A DNA stretch of 64,000 nucleotides from Lineolata rhizophorae (lineage: Eukaryota; Ascomycota; Dothideomycetes; Lineolatales; Lineolataceae). Below, piece after piece: positions 35,759 through 45,163 of this stretch (its first letter is position 1; each line of letters starts with the position of its first letter). Under the pieces are notes generated by a model. It had not been told where the DNA came from and ran no database searches. It saw only the letters and a program-made list of their open reading frames with translations. Where the stretch lies: positions 365,502 through 429,501 of the forward strand of contig MU001689.1 in assembly GCA_010093515.1 (NCBI GenBank), written 5' to 3'. Both the position numbers and the translations under genes were made by a program.

Positions 35759-36774
35759 GGTGGGGGGGAGTGGGATGGGTGATGCGTGCGAGGGTGGAGG
35801 CTGGTGCGGGCGCGAGGACGGCCATTTATCTGCGGCGTTGTGCTCTTTGCTGTCGCAGCGCGCGGGCCCGTTTGAGGCGCCACGTGGCTGGGCAGGGCAA
35901 CTTGATCACTGCACTGGGTTATTAGATGGGACGGGATGGGATGGGGTCTCAGGGTCGGTAGCCTTCTTTCCCCTCCCTTCTTTTTTTTCTTTCTCATTTT
36001 CTTAAAATTTTTTCTTAAATCGGGAACGGATATAGCTAAAGTGCGTCGGCGGGAGAGGGAAGAAAGTATGGCCGGCGCGGTAATGGTGGTTGGAAGCGAT
36101 GAAGTGGAGAGCAAGCTGGTGCGTCATGGCCTGTGGAGGGAAAAGTGAAATGAGAAACAGGCAAGGGTTGCAATGGTGATGGCGGGCGGGAAGAATGAAT
36201 TCTAGATATCATAGCGAGGCTTGGAAAGGCAACATCCTTTTTAGAAGTCAAGCGCATTGTGTCGAGTGCGGTGCTGTGTCGAGTGAAGTTGATGTGGTGT
36301 CTGGCGGGATACCACAGTGACGCTCCCGGCGGTCGGTCGTATAGCGCTGAGACCCCCCCATTCCTAAAATTGCCGACTTGGACCAAGAATGGGTGATCGT
36401 CACGGTGGATAATGAGCCCTTAAGACAGCGAGAATTTGGTATGCGCGTTTTGATGCTCGCCGGTCTCCCAGGCTCGGAACCGTAGAATACGTTTGCGATC
36501 CCAGGGCCTGGATGGAAACGTGCAGGCACAGCATCAAATCGTCGAAATATAAGACCGAGCCAGAAGAGCATGCGCGTATGCTGCACCGCTATTTTCACTA
36601 TGTATATGTGTACCCTCTCCAAGCCCCGAAAGCTAAACGCCAACTCCAACCCATACATAACGACACAAAAGCCCGCAAAACGCCATGGCCCCCGGCTCCA
36701 TCCATACTTCCCAACCCCTTACGCTCAGCCAACACCCCCAATCCTAGCCCTAACCCTAGCCCTAACCCCTCCCC
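35759..36774. other. Intergenic region between convergent ubx5 and GPI-protein genes
   Basis: Two genes converge here, so this block holds both 3' ends. A poly-T/A-rich stretch near 35980-36020 is a plausible ubx5 termination region. Telomere-like hexamers lie at the far right end. No gene is recognisable. Confidence 0.55.
36743..36769 (-). repeat. Interstitial telomere-like repeat (TTAGGG/CTAGGG)
   Basis: Four hexamers alternate CCCTAG and CCCTAA on the plus strand, that is CTAGGG and TTAGGG on the minus strand. TTAGGG is the telomere repeat of most filamentous ascomycetes. The array lies a few bases past the stop codon of the GPI-protein gene, in its 3' untranslated region. Confidence 0.85.
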
Positions 36775-37703
36775 TTAAAGCATCCAAGCCGCCGCGGCCC
36801 CCAAGCCCATCACGCCCACCACCGCCCTCCTCACAGCATCGCCCTCCCCGCCCCTCCCGCCCGCCGGCGCCGCCGCGCCCGTAAACAGCCCTTCCAGTCC
36901 CGCGTACGTGCGCGTCGCGTTGCCGATGCCGAAGCCGAAGCCGGACGCCGTGGGGTAGACCGGGGTGCCGGTGCCGGTGCCGAGGGCGGCGGGGGCGGTG
37001 CCGGTGCCGAGGTAGAGCGGGCGGCTGGAGTTTGCGGAGGAGGGGGGGAGGATGAGGAGGGAGAGGATGTCTGGGGAGGAAGAGGTGGAGGCGGAGGTGG
37101 TGGAGGTGGCGAAGGTGGCGGCGTGGATGGTTGTGGTGTTGTGGTGGGGGGAGGCGGTCGGGCGGGAAGATGTGGTGTTTGATGAGGGAGCCGACGAGGA
37201 GTCCGAGAGGGAGGTCAGCGCGTCGACGCCGTATGCGGCGGCGCAGGCGTCGAGGTCCATGTCCTGGTGTCGTAGGCGTCAGAACTAGCTAGCTCTCTCT
37301 GTCTCTCTCACGCTCATCCCATAATCGCAAGGGGCCGCCGGGGTAGACTTACATCCGGACAACACCACGTCTCGCCGGCGCCATCCTCAGTGCAGTAGAA
37401 GCCGTCGTCGCATGCGTCCCCGGACCGGTTCGCGCAGCACTTCTGCCCGATGCTCGGGTTGTAGCAGCGCAGCGTCGCGGCGTCGCGGGAGGCGCACTCG
37501 CGGTAGGAAGTGCCGCAGGCCTCGCCGCACGTGTCGCCGATGCCGCAGAAGGTCGATGAAGGGGAGTAGCCGTCTCGCCGGGCGAAGAGGTCGCGGGTCG
37601 AGATGGAGGCGGAGAGTTTGTAGGGTTTGCTGGGGTTGAGGGCGGAGGCCAAGGTAAGGGTGGTTGTGGTCGTGGCGATGAGGGCCAGGATGGACGCACG
37701 CAT
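36775..37703 (-). CDS. Cys-rich secreted protein with predicted GPI anchor
   Basis: The product is a predicted cell-surface protein of 279 residues. Exons are 37703-37353 and 37263-36775, joined in phase at CCPD/DMDLDACAAAYG, with an 89-nt intron. Residues 1-20 form a signal peptide (ASILALIATTTTTLTLASA). A Cys-rich module with about twelve cysteines follows (FCGIGDTCGEACG, IGQKCCANRSGDACDDG, ETWCCPD). A Ser/Thr-rich stalk comes next. The C terminus is hydrophobic (AVVGVMGLGAAAAWML) after a Gly-rich site suitable for GPI attachment. Similar Cys module plus Ser/Thr stalk proteins are common in filamentous fungi and have no proven function. The start was taken at the ATG beginning the signal peptide. 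Telomere-like repeats follow the stop. Confidence 0.82.
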
Positions 37704-40278
37704 TGTTGTAGGTTGGAATAGACAGTGTTCGGTATTGATTTGGCAACGAAAGTTTGCAATGGAAACAGGCAACGAATGTTAATTTTCAGTATTCAGTATT
37801 CGGTGAACGAGAGACTGAAACGAAGGAAAGTAAAGAAAGGTAGGTCCTTGGTGGTAGAAAAGACTCCATCAAGACTTCAGGTCAAGACATTGCATTGAAC
37901 GCCACCTGTAGCACAGCGCTAAACTTATAACAGTCCGCATTTCGTCGAGTCACTTTGACAGAATCCACAGCCGCACCCATTCGCGATGAGGCGAAGTCAA
38001 CGCGTGTGTGTATGTGCTTGAGCCTGGGCCATGGCATGCAAGGTACCGCCGGAGCTGACCCTTGCTCCACGTGTTTGAGCTTTTTCAGCTCCTGCGAAAA
38101 CCGTCCAGCGCGACGCGGGCTTGCAGGCCAGAACACCTCGTGTCCGATATTGAGTGCGTCGGATATTTTCGTCAAGTCAAAGCTTGGTGGCTATTCTTGC
38201 ATCTTTGGCTGCGTAATCGCATGCGCGTCGCTGTTTTCGTGCAGTGAACATGTCGGCCGTGTTCCAGTTTCGGGGTTGGTTGCGCATAGTGGACGCTCGC
38301 CAACTATCGATAGTCATCTCGGGCAGACTGCTTTTGGCAGGACTGTTTCTTGTGCCAATGCTGCTATGGATAGCAAAGGCGCTTCAATTGTCCCAGTTCT
38401 CGGAAACCTATCGGGCACGCGCCTCGTGAAGAGCGGAGCTCATGCGAAGTCCGTAGGATGGCGGTAGCTGGCCTTTAAAATAGCACCGGAGATTCTCCGG
38501 GGCTTAGCCTTGGCGAAGTGCGAAGGCGCTTTCGTGAAGAGATTTAACCATCGTTGTAAGTGAACGCAGATGGAATCAATTCCATGCTTGGGAACACAGT
38601 GATGTGACAACAACATAAGCTCCTCGAAGTATGGGTCTTAGAGATGGGCCTTTGGGGGTCATTATCTATTAGGGCCAGGGTTAGGACATGGCCAGATCTG
38701 CGAAGCGAAATCCTCCGAACTTTAGCCTCTCGCAGCCTATCATTTGGTGCTGATTCACTATCACCGATCAAGCACTCGATCTCTTAGACATGTAGGTACT
38801 CAGGAGAAGTCGATTGCACCATTGCACGTGATGCCCGGTTGGACAAGTCCTGAAGTGAGATATATCAAGCGCATTTCGCATGCTCATCAGGAGCTTTCAT
38901 GTCCCTCTCAGGCGACTCGCTCGACGCTGTACAACCGCTCGTCCACAACCGTAGGTCCGCTTGCCCGCTTTTCCTTCTTGTATGCCCGTCTTGTGTCCGT
39001 CACAAGTTCTTTTCTCTCTGCCATCGTCGTGCCAAGCTGCCGTTGGCAATCGTTTTGTGTCAGCGAAACTCTTCTAATTCGGCGCGTTCTCGCCCGGCGC
39101 CGGCGTGTTGCCGAATCTTTCCACAAAGCTCCACTCGCACCGCTTTCCCGTCATGCCATCCCATTGTCGACGTGCTCTCCTTTGTTCATCGCAGAACCCC
39201 TCAAGTCACAGTGCGGCTTTTATCGTCACGCGGCTCCTAGGTCTGTGCCCTGGCATGAGCCTGTTATTGGGTTCCGAGGTCGGCGCTCCGGCTCGCCGCA
39301 GTTCCCTTCCGCCCGGCACTACCTGACTACGTACGCGGTATCAAGACTCATTTTCTGGGGCGCTATTTTTTCGCCTCCTTACGAGAACTTCACCAAATGA
39401 AGAATTTATCCGAAGCCCAATAGTTTTGAGAGCTACTGCAGTGGTGGTGTGATCTCTTGCTTAGCTACCCACAACCGCGGATCCTGGTCCTTCGCCATCT
39501 TGCCCCGTTCTTTGTGCTTTCCGAGAACTTCCGCCGCGCCGCTTCGAGAGTGACGACGCATTGAGAGCGCCTTGCGCTGACAGGCGTCCCAGCACGTGGT
39601 TGCATTCCCACCCAAGAGGACTGCTTGCTAATTTGTCCCGGGGCCAAAAACCAAGTCCCTGTTTCAAAGGGCACTCGTCAAGCCGCCCAGGGCTTCTGTT
39701 CGGGATTCGGCGACTTCAATATGCGAATGCCAAGACCGACGAAGCTTCAGGAATTTTGTTGCGGAGCATTGTCTGGATGATTGCATGAGCAAGAGCCGCG
39801 GCTGGGCGTTTGTCTCGATCTGGATGGAAAGGCCGTTGAGAGATCTCCCCGAAAGACTCGAGATCAACGTCGGCGACATTCATTTGCGAAAAAGTGACGC
39901 TGATTAGATCGCATCCGCCTAGTGGCTACGAGCAGCCAGTAGGACAGGTCGGCGATCTGAAAGCAAGGATCACAACCCGCATACGACGCAGAGAATTTGT
40001 CAGTTTGCATCTCTGGGCACGCTAAAAGTCGTTCCTAGGTTGCAAGCTTTTGTTGTCACTTCGGCTTTCTTGCTTGTACCGTCGGCTGTAGGCTTGTTTA
40101 TTGGGACGGTGTCGGATCCTGGGGTCCCTCGTTCATTTACGATGGAATCGGCATGTGTAACGAAGATGGGAATATAAAATCCAACGGCAATCCCGCTACA
40201 ATTCTAGCACCACGGCCCTCCTCAACTGAAAACCTCACTCTGCAGTAGTCAGGTTGCTTCTCTCAATCGCTCTTCAAC
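37704..40278. other. 2.6-kb intergenic region, no supported gene
   Basis: The left end holds the GPI-protein promoter, which includes three near-copies of a CAGTATT heptamer around 37786-37803. The right end holds the promoter of the DUF1264 gene. Open frames in between, such as about 38744-39400 on the plus strand, lack recognisable motifs or fungal splice patterns. I see no RNA gene. Confidence 0.5.
40173..40179 (+). promoter_or_regulatory. TATA box of the DUF1264 gene
   Basis: A perfect TATAAAA lies 106 bp upstream of the ATG at 40279. Its position suits a core promoter with a 5' leader of about 70 nt. Confidence 0.6.
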
Positions 40279-41025
40279 ATGCCTTCCATCATGCGGGCCC
40301 TCACTTCTCTCATTCTTCTCGTCGTAGCGCTCGCTGTGCCTCGCAGCAGCGCCCAGGACTCCTACTCGATGCCGCCGGCCAACTCAAGCAAGAACGTCCC
40401 GATGCAGCTCGGCACAATTGGGCCGACGAACGTCATGCTCTTCCTCAACGGCTTCCACTTCATCAGCGGCCAGCCCGATGCCTACATCCACGCCAACCAC
40501 CACTGCTCCATCATGAACGCCGACTTCATCCAGTGCGCCATCTACGTGCCGGGCACCAACCCCGCTCGCCTCGCTGGCATCGAGTACATCGTCTCGGGGG
40601 CCCTCTTCTCCACCTTCCCGCACGAGGAGCGGCAGCTGTGGCACAGCCACCAGTTCGAGGTCACCTCGGGCTACCTGACGGAGCCGGGCACGCCCGAGAT
40701 CGTCGACCACGAGATCATGAAGATACTGGTCAACTCGTACGGCAAGACGGTGCACACGTGGCGCTACGACCAGAAGGATAACGACGTCCCGCTCGGCATC
40801 CCCGAGTTCGTCAACGGCTACACGGGCGATGGCCAGTTGCCGCAGTGGTTCGTCGACGACCGCGACGAGCTTATGAACGTCAACACTACGGCGACGAGGA
40901 TTGCGCGCGAGGACATCGAGCCGCCGCCGGTGCAGGAGGGCGCCGACTCGTGGAAGTACGGTTACGTCATTACCTACGGCATTGTCAACACCACGACGGA
41001 TACGACTTTCGACGGCGTTGACTGA
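40279..41025 (+). CDS. Secreted DUF1264 (oil-body-associated-like) protein
   Basis: A single exon encodes 248 residues of the DUF1264 family, best known from plant oil-body-associated proteins and widespread in fungi; no enzymatic role is established. Family phrases are ANHHCSIMNADFIQCAIY, ARLAGIEYIVSGALFSTF, HEERQLWHSHQFEV and YGKTVHTWRYDQ. The histidines and cysteines in the first and third suggest a metal or ligand site, which is inference. Residues 1-25 (LTSLILLVVALAVPRSSAQ) form a clear signal peptide, so this copy should enter the secretory pathway. Two sequons (NSS, NTT) could be glycosylated. The start is the ATG at 40279; a second ATG four codons later would also keep the signal peptide. 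A TATA box lies upstream. Confidence 0.87.
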   Translation: MPSIMRALTSLILLVVALAVPRSSAQDSYSMPPANSSKNVPMQLGTIGPTNVMLFLNGFHFISGQPDAYIHANHHCSIMNADFIQCAIYVPGTNPARLAGIEYIVSGALFSTFPHEERQLWHSHQFEVTSGYLTEPGTPEIVDHEIMKILVNSYGKTVHTWRYDQKDNDVPLGIPEFVNGYTGDGQLPQWFVDDRDELMNVNTTATRIAREDIEPPPVQEGADSWKYGYVITYGIVNTTTDTTFDGVD

Positions 41026-41494
41026 AAAGTTGCCGAGGGCGGTTATGAATTGCATGGAATCGTTGGGGAGAACAAGACGATTGTAAATAGAAAGTCTCCA
41101 ATCTTTTAATGGCACCTTCGAGGTGACGGCAAAACACAAAAGCTTGATCTGTATATACTTCAACGAAAACATCGTACATAGCAAAAACTACAGCCTAAAT
41201 CGATTTCACAGCGTAATGGCTCTATTACATCACAGTTGAATTCTTTGGCAATTTTTTGCACTATGAAAACGCCTGTTCAATGGATTATGCATAACCTCCT
41301 TTTCAGTCTTCAAAATTTGGAATGCAGCAGACCAATGATAGCGCACCAACCATGTTAGTCTTGCCAAGACTCTTGCTATCGATAAGCAATCGACGCCTCG
41401 CAGCCAAGCGATTCCCGAGCCACAAAATTTCTCGACCACGACGGCTCGGCGTCACCGACCCTACACACCACTCGCGCAGTCTCGCACCAGCGCA
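41026..41494. other. Intergenic region upstream of pxr1
   Basis: This holds the 3' end of the DUF1264 gene and the pxr1 promoter. It is AT-richer than its neighbours. No gene or RNA is seen. Confidence 0.55.
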
Positions 41495-42746
41495 ATGGGC
41501 CTCAGCGCGCCCAAGAAGTGAGCCAATTTGCCCTTCCTTCCCTAAACACCACCGGCGACTAACCTTCTCTCCAGGCGCACGAAGCTGTCGCACGATCCGA
41601 ACAACACGGCCTGGGCGCGCTCGACGACGCGCTTCGGCCACCGGATCCTGACGGCGCAGGGCTGGACGCCCGGCAGCTTCCTCGGGGCGCGCGACGCGCG
41701 CCACGCGGCGCACTACACGGCAGGCAGCGCGGCGCACGTCCGGGTCGCGCTCAGGGACGACAACCTCGGGCTGGGCGCGGAGCGCAAGGCGGCGGAGAAT
41801 TTCGGGCTCGCGGCGTTCCGGGATGTGCTGGGACGGCTGAACGGGGAGAGCGGGGTGCTTGGGGAAGGCGAGGTGAGGGCGAAGAGGGAGGTGGGGGTTA
41901 GGTTGTATGCGCTGGGGAGGTGGGGGGGGATGAGGTTCGTGAGGGGGGGGTGGTTGGTGGGGGATAGGATTGAGGATGAGGTGCGGGAGGAGGAGGAGGA
42001 GGGGGTTAGTGGAGGTGAGGTGGTGGAGGAGGGTGAGGGGAAACGGAAGAGGAAGAGAGGAGAGGAGGCAGAAGATGCGGATGGGGTTCGTGTCTCGAAG
42101 AAAGGCAAGAAGGAACGACGTGGGGAGCCATCTACAAAAGAATCCGCTACGAAGAAGAGGAAGCAAAACAAAATAGACGAGATCGAGGACGATTCCAAGT
42201 CAAAGCGCTCCAGGAAAGCGCAGAAGATTGATGATCGAAAGGCGCGAAGCTTGGATACGTCCGACGGTTTCGTACCGACTGAGAAGTCTTCCGAAGACGG
42301 GCATATGTCTACGAAAATCGAGCCAACGCCTGCTTCGATCGATGAAAAGGCCGAACGAAAACTTCGCAAGCAAGCCAGGAAGGAAGCGAAGGAGCAGAAA
42401 CGAGCAGACAAAGAGCGCAGGCGTGCTGAAAAGGCGGAGAGAAAGATGAAAGGGCGTTCTGCCTCTCCCGTTAAGAAGACGGCGCCGTCATCAAGCTCGG
42501 AAGCCAACACCAACGGTCTTGATTTTACAATTGAGCCTACGACGACAACTACCGATGCAACCGCGAAGCCGTCAACACGGGTCTTGGGTGCGAGGCATTT
42601 TGCACGCCAGCGGATGATTCAATCTAAGCGGATGGTGGGCATGGATCCAAAGGCAATGCGCGAGGTGAGTCTCGTAACTTGGTGCGTCGGTCTATATGCA
42701 CGGTCTAATTCGATTCTAGATTTTCATGATCAAAGCTCAGGCTTAG
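41495..42746 (+). CDS. pxr1: G-patch protein Pxr1/PinX1
   Basis: Pxr1 (Gno1, PinX1) is a nucleolar G-patch protein that activates the helicase Prp43 in rRNA/snoRNA processing and, in animals and yeast, restrains telomerase. Exons are 41495-41517, 41575-42664 and 42720-42746, giving 379 residues. The family start MGLSAPKKRTKLSHDPNNTAW is rebuilt across the first 57-nt intron. The G-patch occupies about residues 22-75 (HRILTAQGWTPGSFLGARDA, DDNLGLGA). A KKE/D-rich tail follows, with lysine/arginine/glutamate runs (KLRKQARKEAKEQKR). The last exon supplies only eight residues ending FMIKAQA. The DNA at 41890-42060 is strongly G-rich on the coding strand. Nucleolar localisation is inferred from the basic tail. 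Confidence 0.92.
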
Positions 42747-43453
42747 GTTGCTAGATGGTCCGTCGTTTCGACCTTCTATTCTAGTAACGGCAAACTTGGG
42801 TTACTCCGGCTATCCCAACATTCAAAAAGGCTCGAAAAGGGTCGATAGCAAGATCGAACTCTGTTGTTAGCCAGCGTCTTTACTGCATAACTGGTTAGTT
42901 ATAATGGAACAGTCTGATCCTTATGAGGGTGTGAGAACTCTGAAGACAATGTGACATGTTTTTCGTTCAGGTACTCATGTGATCCTGTCCTAGTCGTTCA
43001 ACTCGTGTTTCTAGACTAAAGCTCAACTATCTAAGAATTTAGAGTATGTTGGAATTGGCTGAGAGCAAGTTGCCCTTGTAGCTACATTGCGTTACTTTGG
43101 TTGTTCTAGACGCCATCACATTCGAACAGACATGCCCATGCACTTGGACTTAGTCCCAACACCGCTATTCTAAAAATTTTAATCAATATAGCTCGCTACC
43201 TTTCCATGTAACTTCTACGCTCCAATGTTTTGTCTCCCTGCCAAGGGTTGTTCATAGCCTAGTGGAAGGATTGGGGACCAATTCCAGGATCCATTACAAA
43301 GCAGAACGTCCCAGACGTTGTCCGATCCTGCCATGAGGAAACGAAGTACGGTACTTGACCTAGCAATGTTCTCTTAACCACATCCTTCACTTATTCCTAG
43401 CCAAACGAAGCACAGTTTGGTCGAATAACATTCTACGAACCTACGCTGCGTGC
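42747..43453. other. AT-richer intergenic region between pxr1 and the orphan membrane gene
   Basis: Two convergent genes end here. Composition is AT-richer than the flanking coding DNA. The words TAGCCTAGTGG (43257-43267) and AGATCGAACTC (around 42850) look like RNA polymerase III box A and box B motifs but do not sit in a foldable tRNA. No gene is supported. Confidence 0.5.
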
Positions 43454-45163
43454 TCACTGCAAAATCCCTGCGACAAAAGCGCTCAAAATGATTGGACTCA
43501 TGCTCGTCAACTGCGCAATCACCGCAATATACCAAGCCTGCCGCCACATGATATGCCAACTCACAATATCACCATCACGGTCCCACGCGCGCAACGGAAA
43601 CCCGTGCCAGCCCTTTGGGACATCATTCCCAATGTCAGCCTGACGGAACCAGCAGAACGCACACAGAGCCGCAAACGTCGACTCGGACTTCACGAAGCAG
43701 TGGTCCCACAGCCGCGCAAAGTACTCCTCGGTAGTGTCCGGGCACGGTTCCAGAACGACGCTCGAGGCCGGCGGGTTCGAGCCCGGAAACAGGGCACCGT
43801 CGTCGACGGGCTCGCCGAGCAGCCGATAGACGTAGCGCGCGGCTTCCCGGTAGCCTTCGATGCCGGGCTTCGCGCCGATCTGGCCGGCCGACTGGTCGAG
43901 GTCGAGCCCCGTGCGGCGGGCCCCGCGCAGCAGCGCCGCTTTCTTCCGGATGCGCGACGGCAGCGTCCCGAGCGACATGAAGACGAGGTATTCGGCGTGC
44001 CATAGGGATAGGATGACGTTGGTCGCGATGAGGTTCAGGCCCGGCGCGCGCACGCACGCGAGGCGGCGCATCTGCGGCTGCGACTCGGGCTCGTAGAGCC
44101 ACTCGGCGAGCCTGGTGACGTCGGTGCGGCTCAGCTGCGTGGACGCTTTGAAAGCGGCGAGGACGGCGTCGTAGTTGACGGGCCGGCCTGCGAGGCTGGC
44201 TTCGCTATCGGCCGCCTCGGCGGCTTTCTCTACCGCTTGGTCTAGGGCGCGATTCTCGGCTTCGATCTTGGGACCCCATACCGCGTCGAAGCCGCGGTAG
44301 CTACAGGGCAGAATGTACGACGTACCTTCCATGTGCCGTGTGTGGAGCATGACGCGAAGCGTGTCGGCCGTGTAGATGTGCGGCGCGGTTGGGTAATTGT
44401 TTGCGCCGGCGGCGCCGACGGTAAAGAGAACAACGCCGACGAGATTGAGAAGACCGATGGTGTAGAGTTGCTCTCTGATAGCGGCATAGCTTGGAACGAG
44501 AACCGCTACTCCGACAGTACCGTAAATAGCCCAGCGAAATACGGGGTGCAAAGAGCCAGCCCAGTTGAACGGTCCCTGCGAACTGTCCATGTACCAGATG
44601 CGAAACCGGTCCTTTTTCAGCAACTGCAATATCGACCTTTTCTTCGTCGAGGGTCCTGGGACGCTAGACTCGACGTCTCCTGATCCGGCTTCTTGAACGG
44701 TAGCTGTTGCGTTGGGCTGCACCCTTGTAGATGCGGACGGTTCACTGCCGGAGTGATTCTGCGAGGCAGCAGCATCTTGACTTCGCATGAAATTCTTCCA
44801 CCGAAGGAAGAGTATTTCGTCGGTGTATGCGATAAGCCAGAACAGAAAGACGATTTGGATGATCCAAGGCACGTAAGCCAGCCTTGCAGCACATTGCTGA
44901 AAGCCGTGTCGACAAGGCTGTTCGTCGAGAAATAGTGCGCTGACGATCACGAGTGTTGTCCAAATGCAAGTCAGTCCGCCAATTGTGAGTGAGATAATAG
45001 CATCGGTAGACAACCCCTTCTGGCGAAGAGTAAAGCCTGTGTTCATGATAGCGCGGTGGGCAGTGATGAGGAGTGTCATCGAGGCTAGAGCGGCAGCCTG
45101 ATGCAAGCCATGCTCTATCTCGACCTCCGAAAACGTTGACGTTCGCCTTGAAACGGTTGCCAT
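43454..45163 (-). CDS. Predicted multi-pass membrane protein, family not recognised
   Basis: A single open frame of 569 residues starts at the ATG at 45163. I do not recognise the family. About six or seven membrane segments can be seen: three near the N terminus (HQAAALASMTLLITAH; IISLTIGGLTCIWTTLVIV; VPWIIQIVFLFWLIAY), two in the middle (FRWAIYGTVGVAVLVPSYA; LYTIGLLNLVGVVLFTVGA), a weaker one (LIATNVILSLWHAEYLVFM) and one at the C terminus (IAVIAQLTSMSPIILSAFVAG). A Ser/Thr/Gln-rich loop follows the third. Soluble segments include EEYFARLWDHCFVKSES. Codon use and GC look like ordinary host coding sequence, which supports a real gene. It has AT-richer DNA on both sides. Confidence 0.75.
   Translation of the reverse strand: MATVSRRTSTFSEVEIEHGLHQAAALASMTLLITAHRAIMNTGFTLRQKGLSTDAIISLTIGGLTCIWTTLVIVSALFLDEQPCRHGFQQCAARLAYVPWIIQIVFLFWLIAYTDEILFLRWKNFMRSQDAAASQNHSGSEPSASTRVQPNATATVQEAGSGDVESSVPGPSTKKRSILQLLKKDRFRIWYMDSSQGPFNWAGSLHPVFRWAIYGTVGVAVLVPSYAAIREQLYTIGLLNLVGVVLFTVGAAGANNYPTAPHIYTADTLRVMLHTRHMEGTSYILPCSYRGFDAVWGPKIEAENRALDQAVEKAAEAADSEASLAGRPVNYDAVLAAFKASTQLSRTDVTRLAEWLYEPESQPQMRRLACVRAPGLNLIATNVILSLWHAEYLVFMSLGTLPSRIRKKAALLRGARRTGLDLDQSAGQIGAKPGIEGYREAARYVYRLLGEPVDDGALFPGSNPPASSVVLEPCPDTTEEYFARLWDHCFVKSESTFAALCAFCWFRQADIGNDVPKGWHGFPLRAWDRDGDIVSWHIMWRQAWYIAVIAQLTSMSPIILSAFVAGILQ

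Noticed and set aside
38744-39400. Plus-strand open frame of about 218 codons
   Set aside because: There are no motifs or neighbouring exons and its composition is unlike a protein; treated as non-coding.
42840-42870. AGATCGAACTC, a reverse-strand B-box-like word
   Set aside because: No matching A box or acceptor stem is seen on the minus strand.
43250-43335. TAGCCTAGTGG, an exact match to the tRNA A-box consensus, with a weak B-box-like word 60 bp further
   Set aside because: No cloverleaf fits and the spacing is too long. A decayed tRNA-derived SINE remains possible but cannot be supported.
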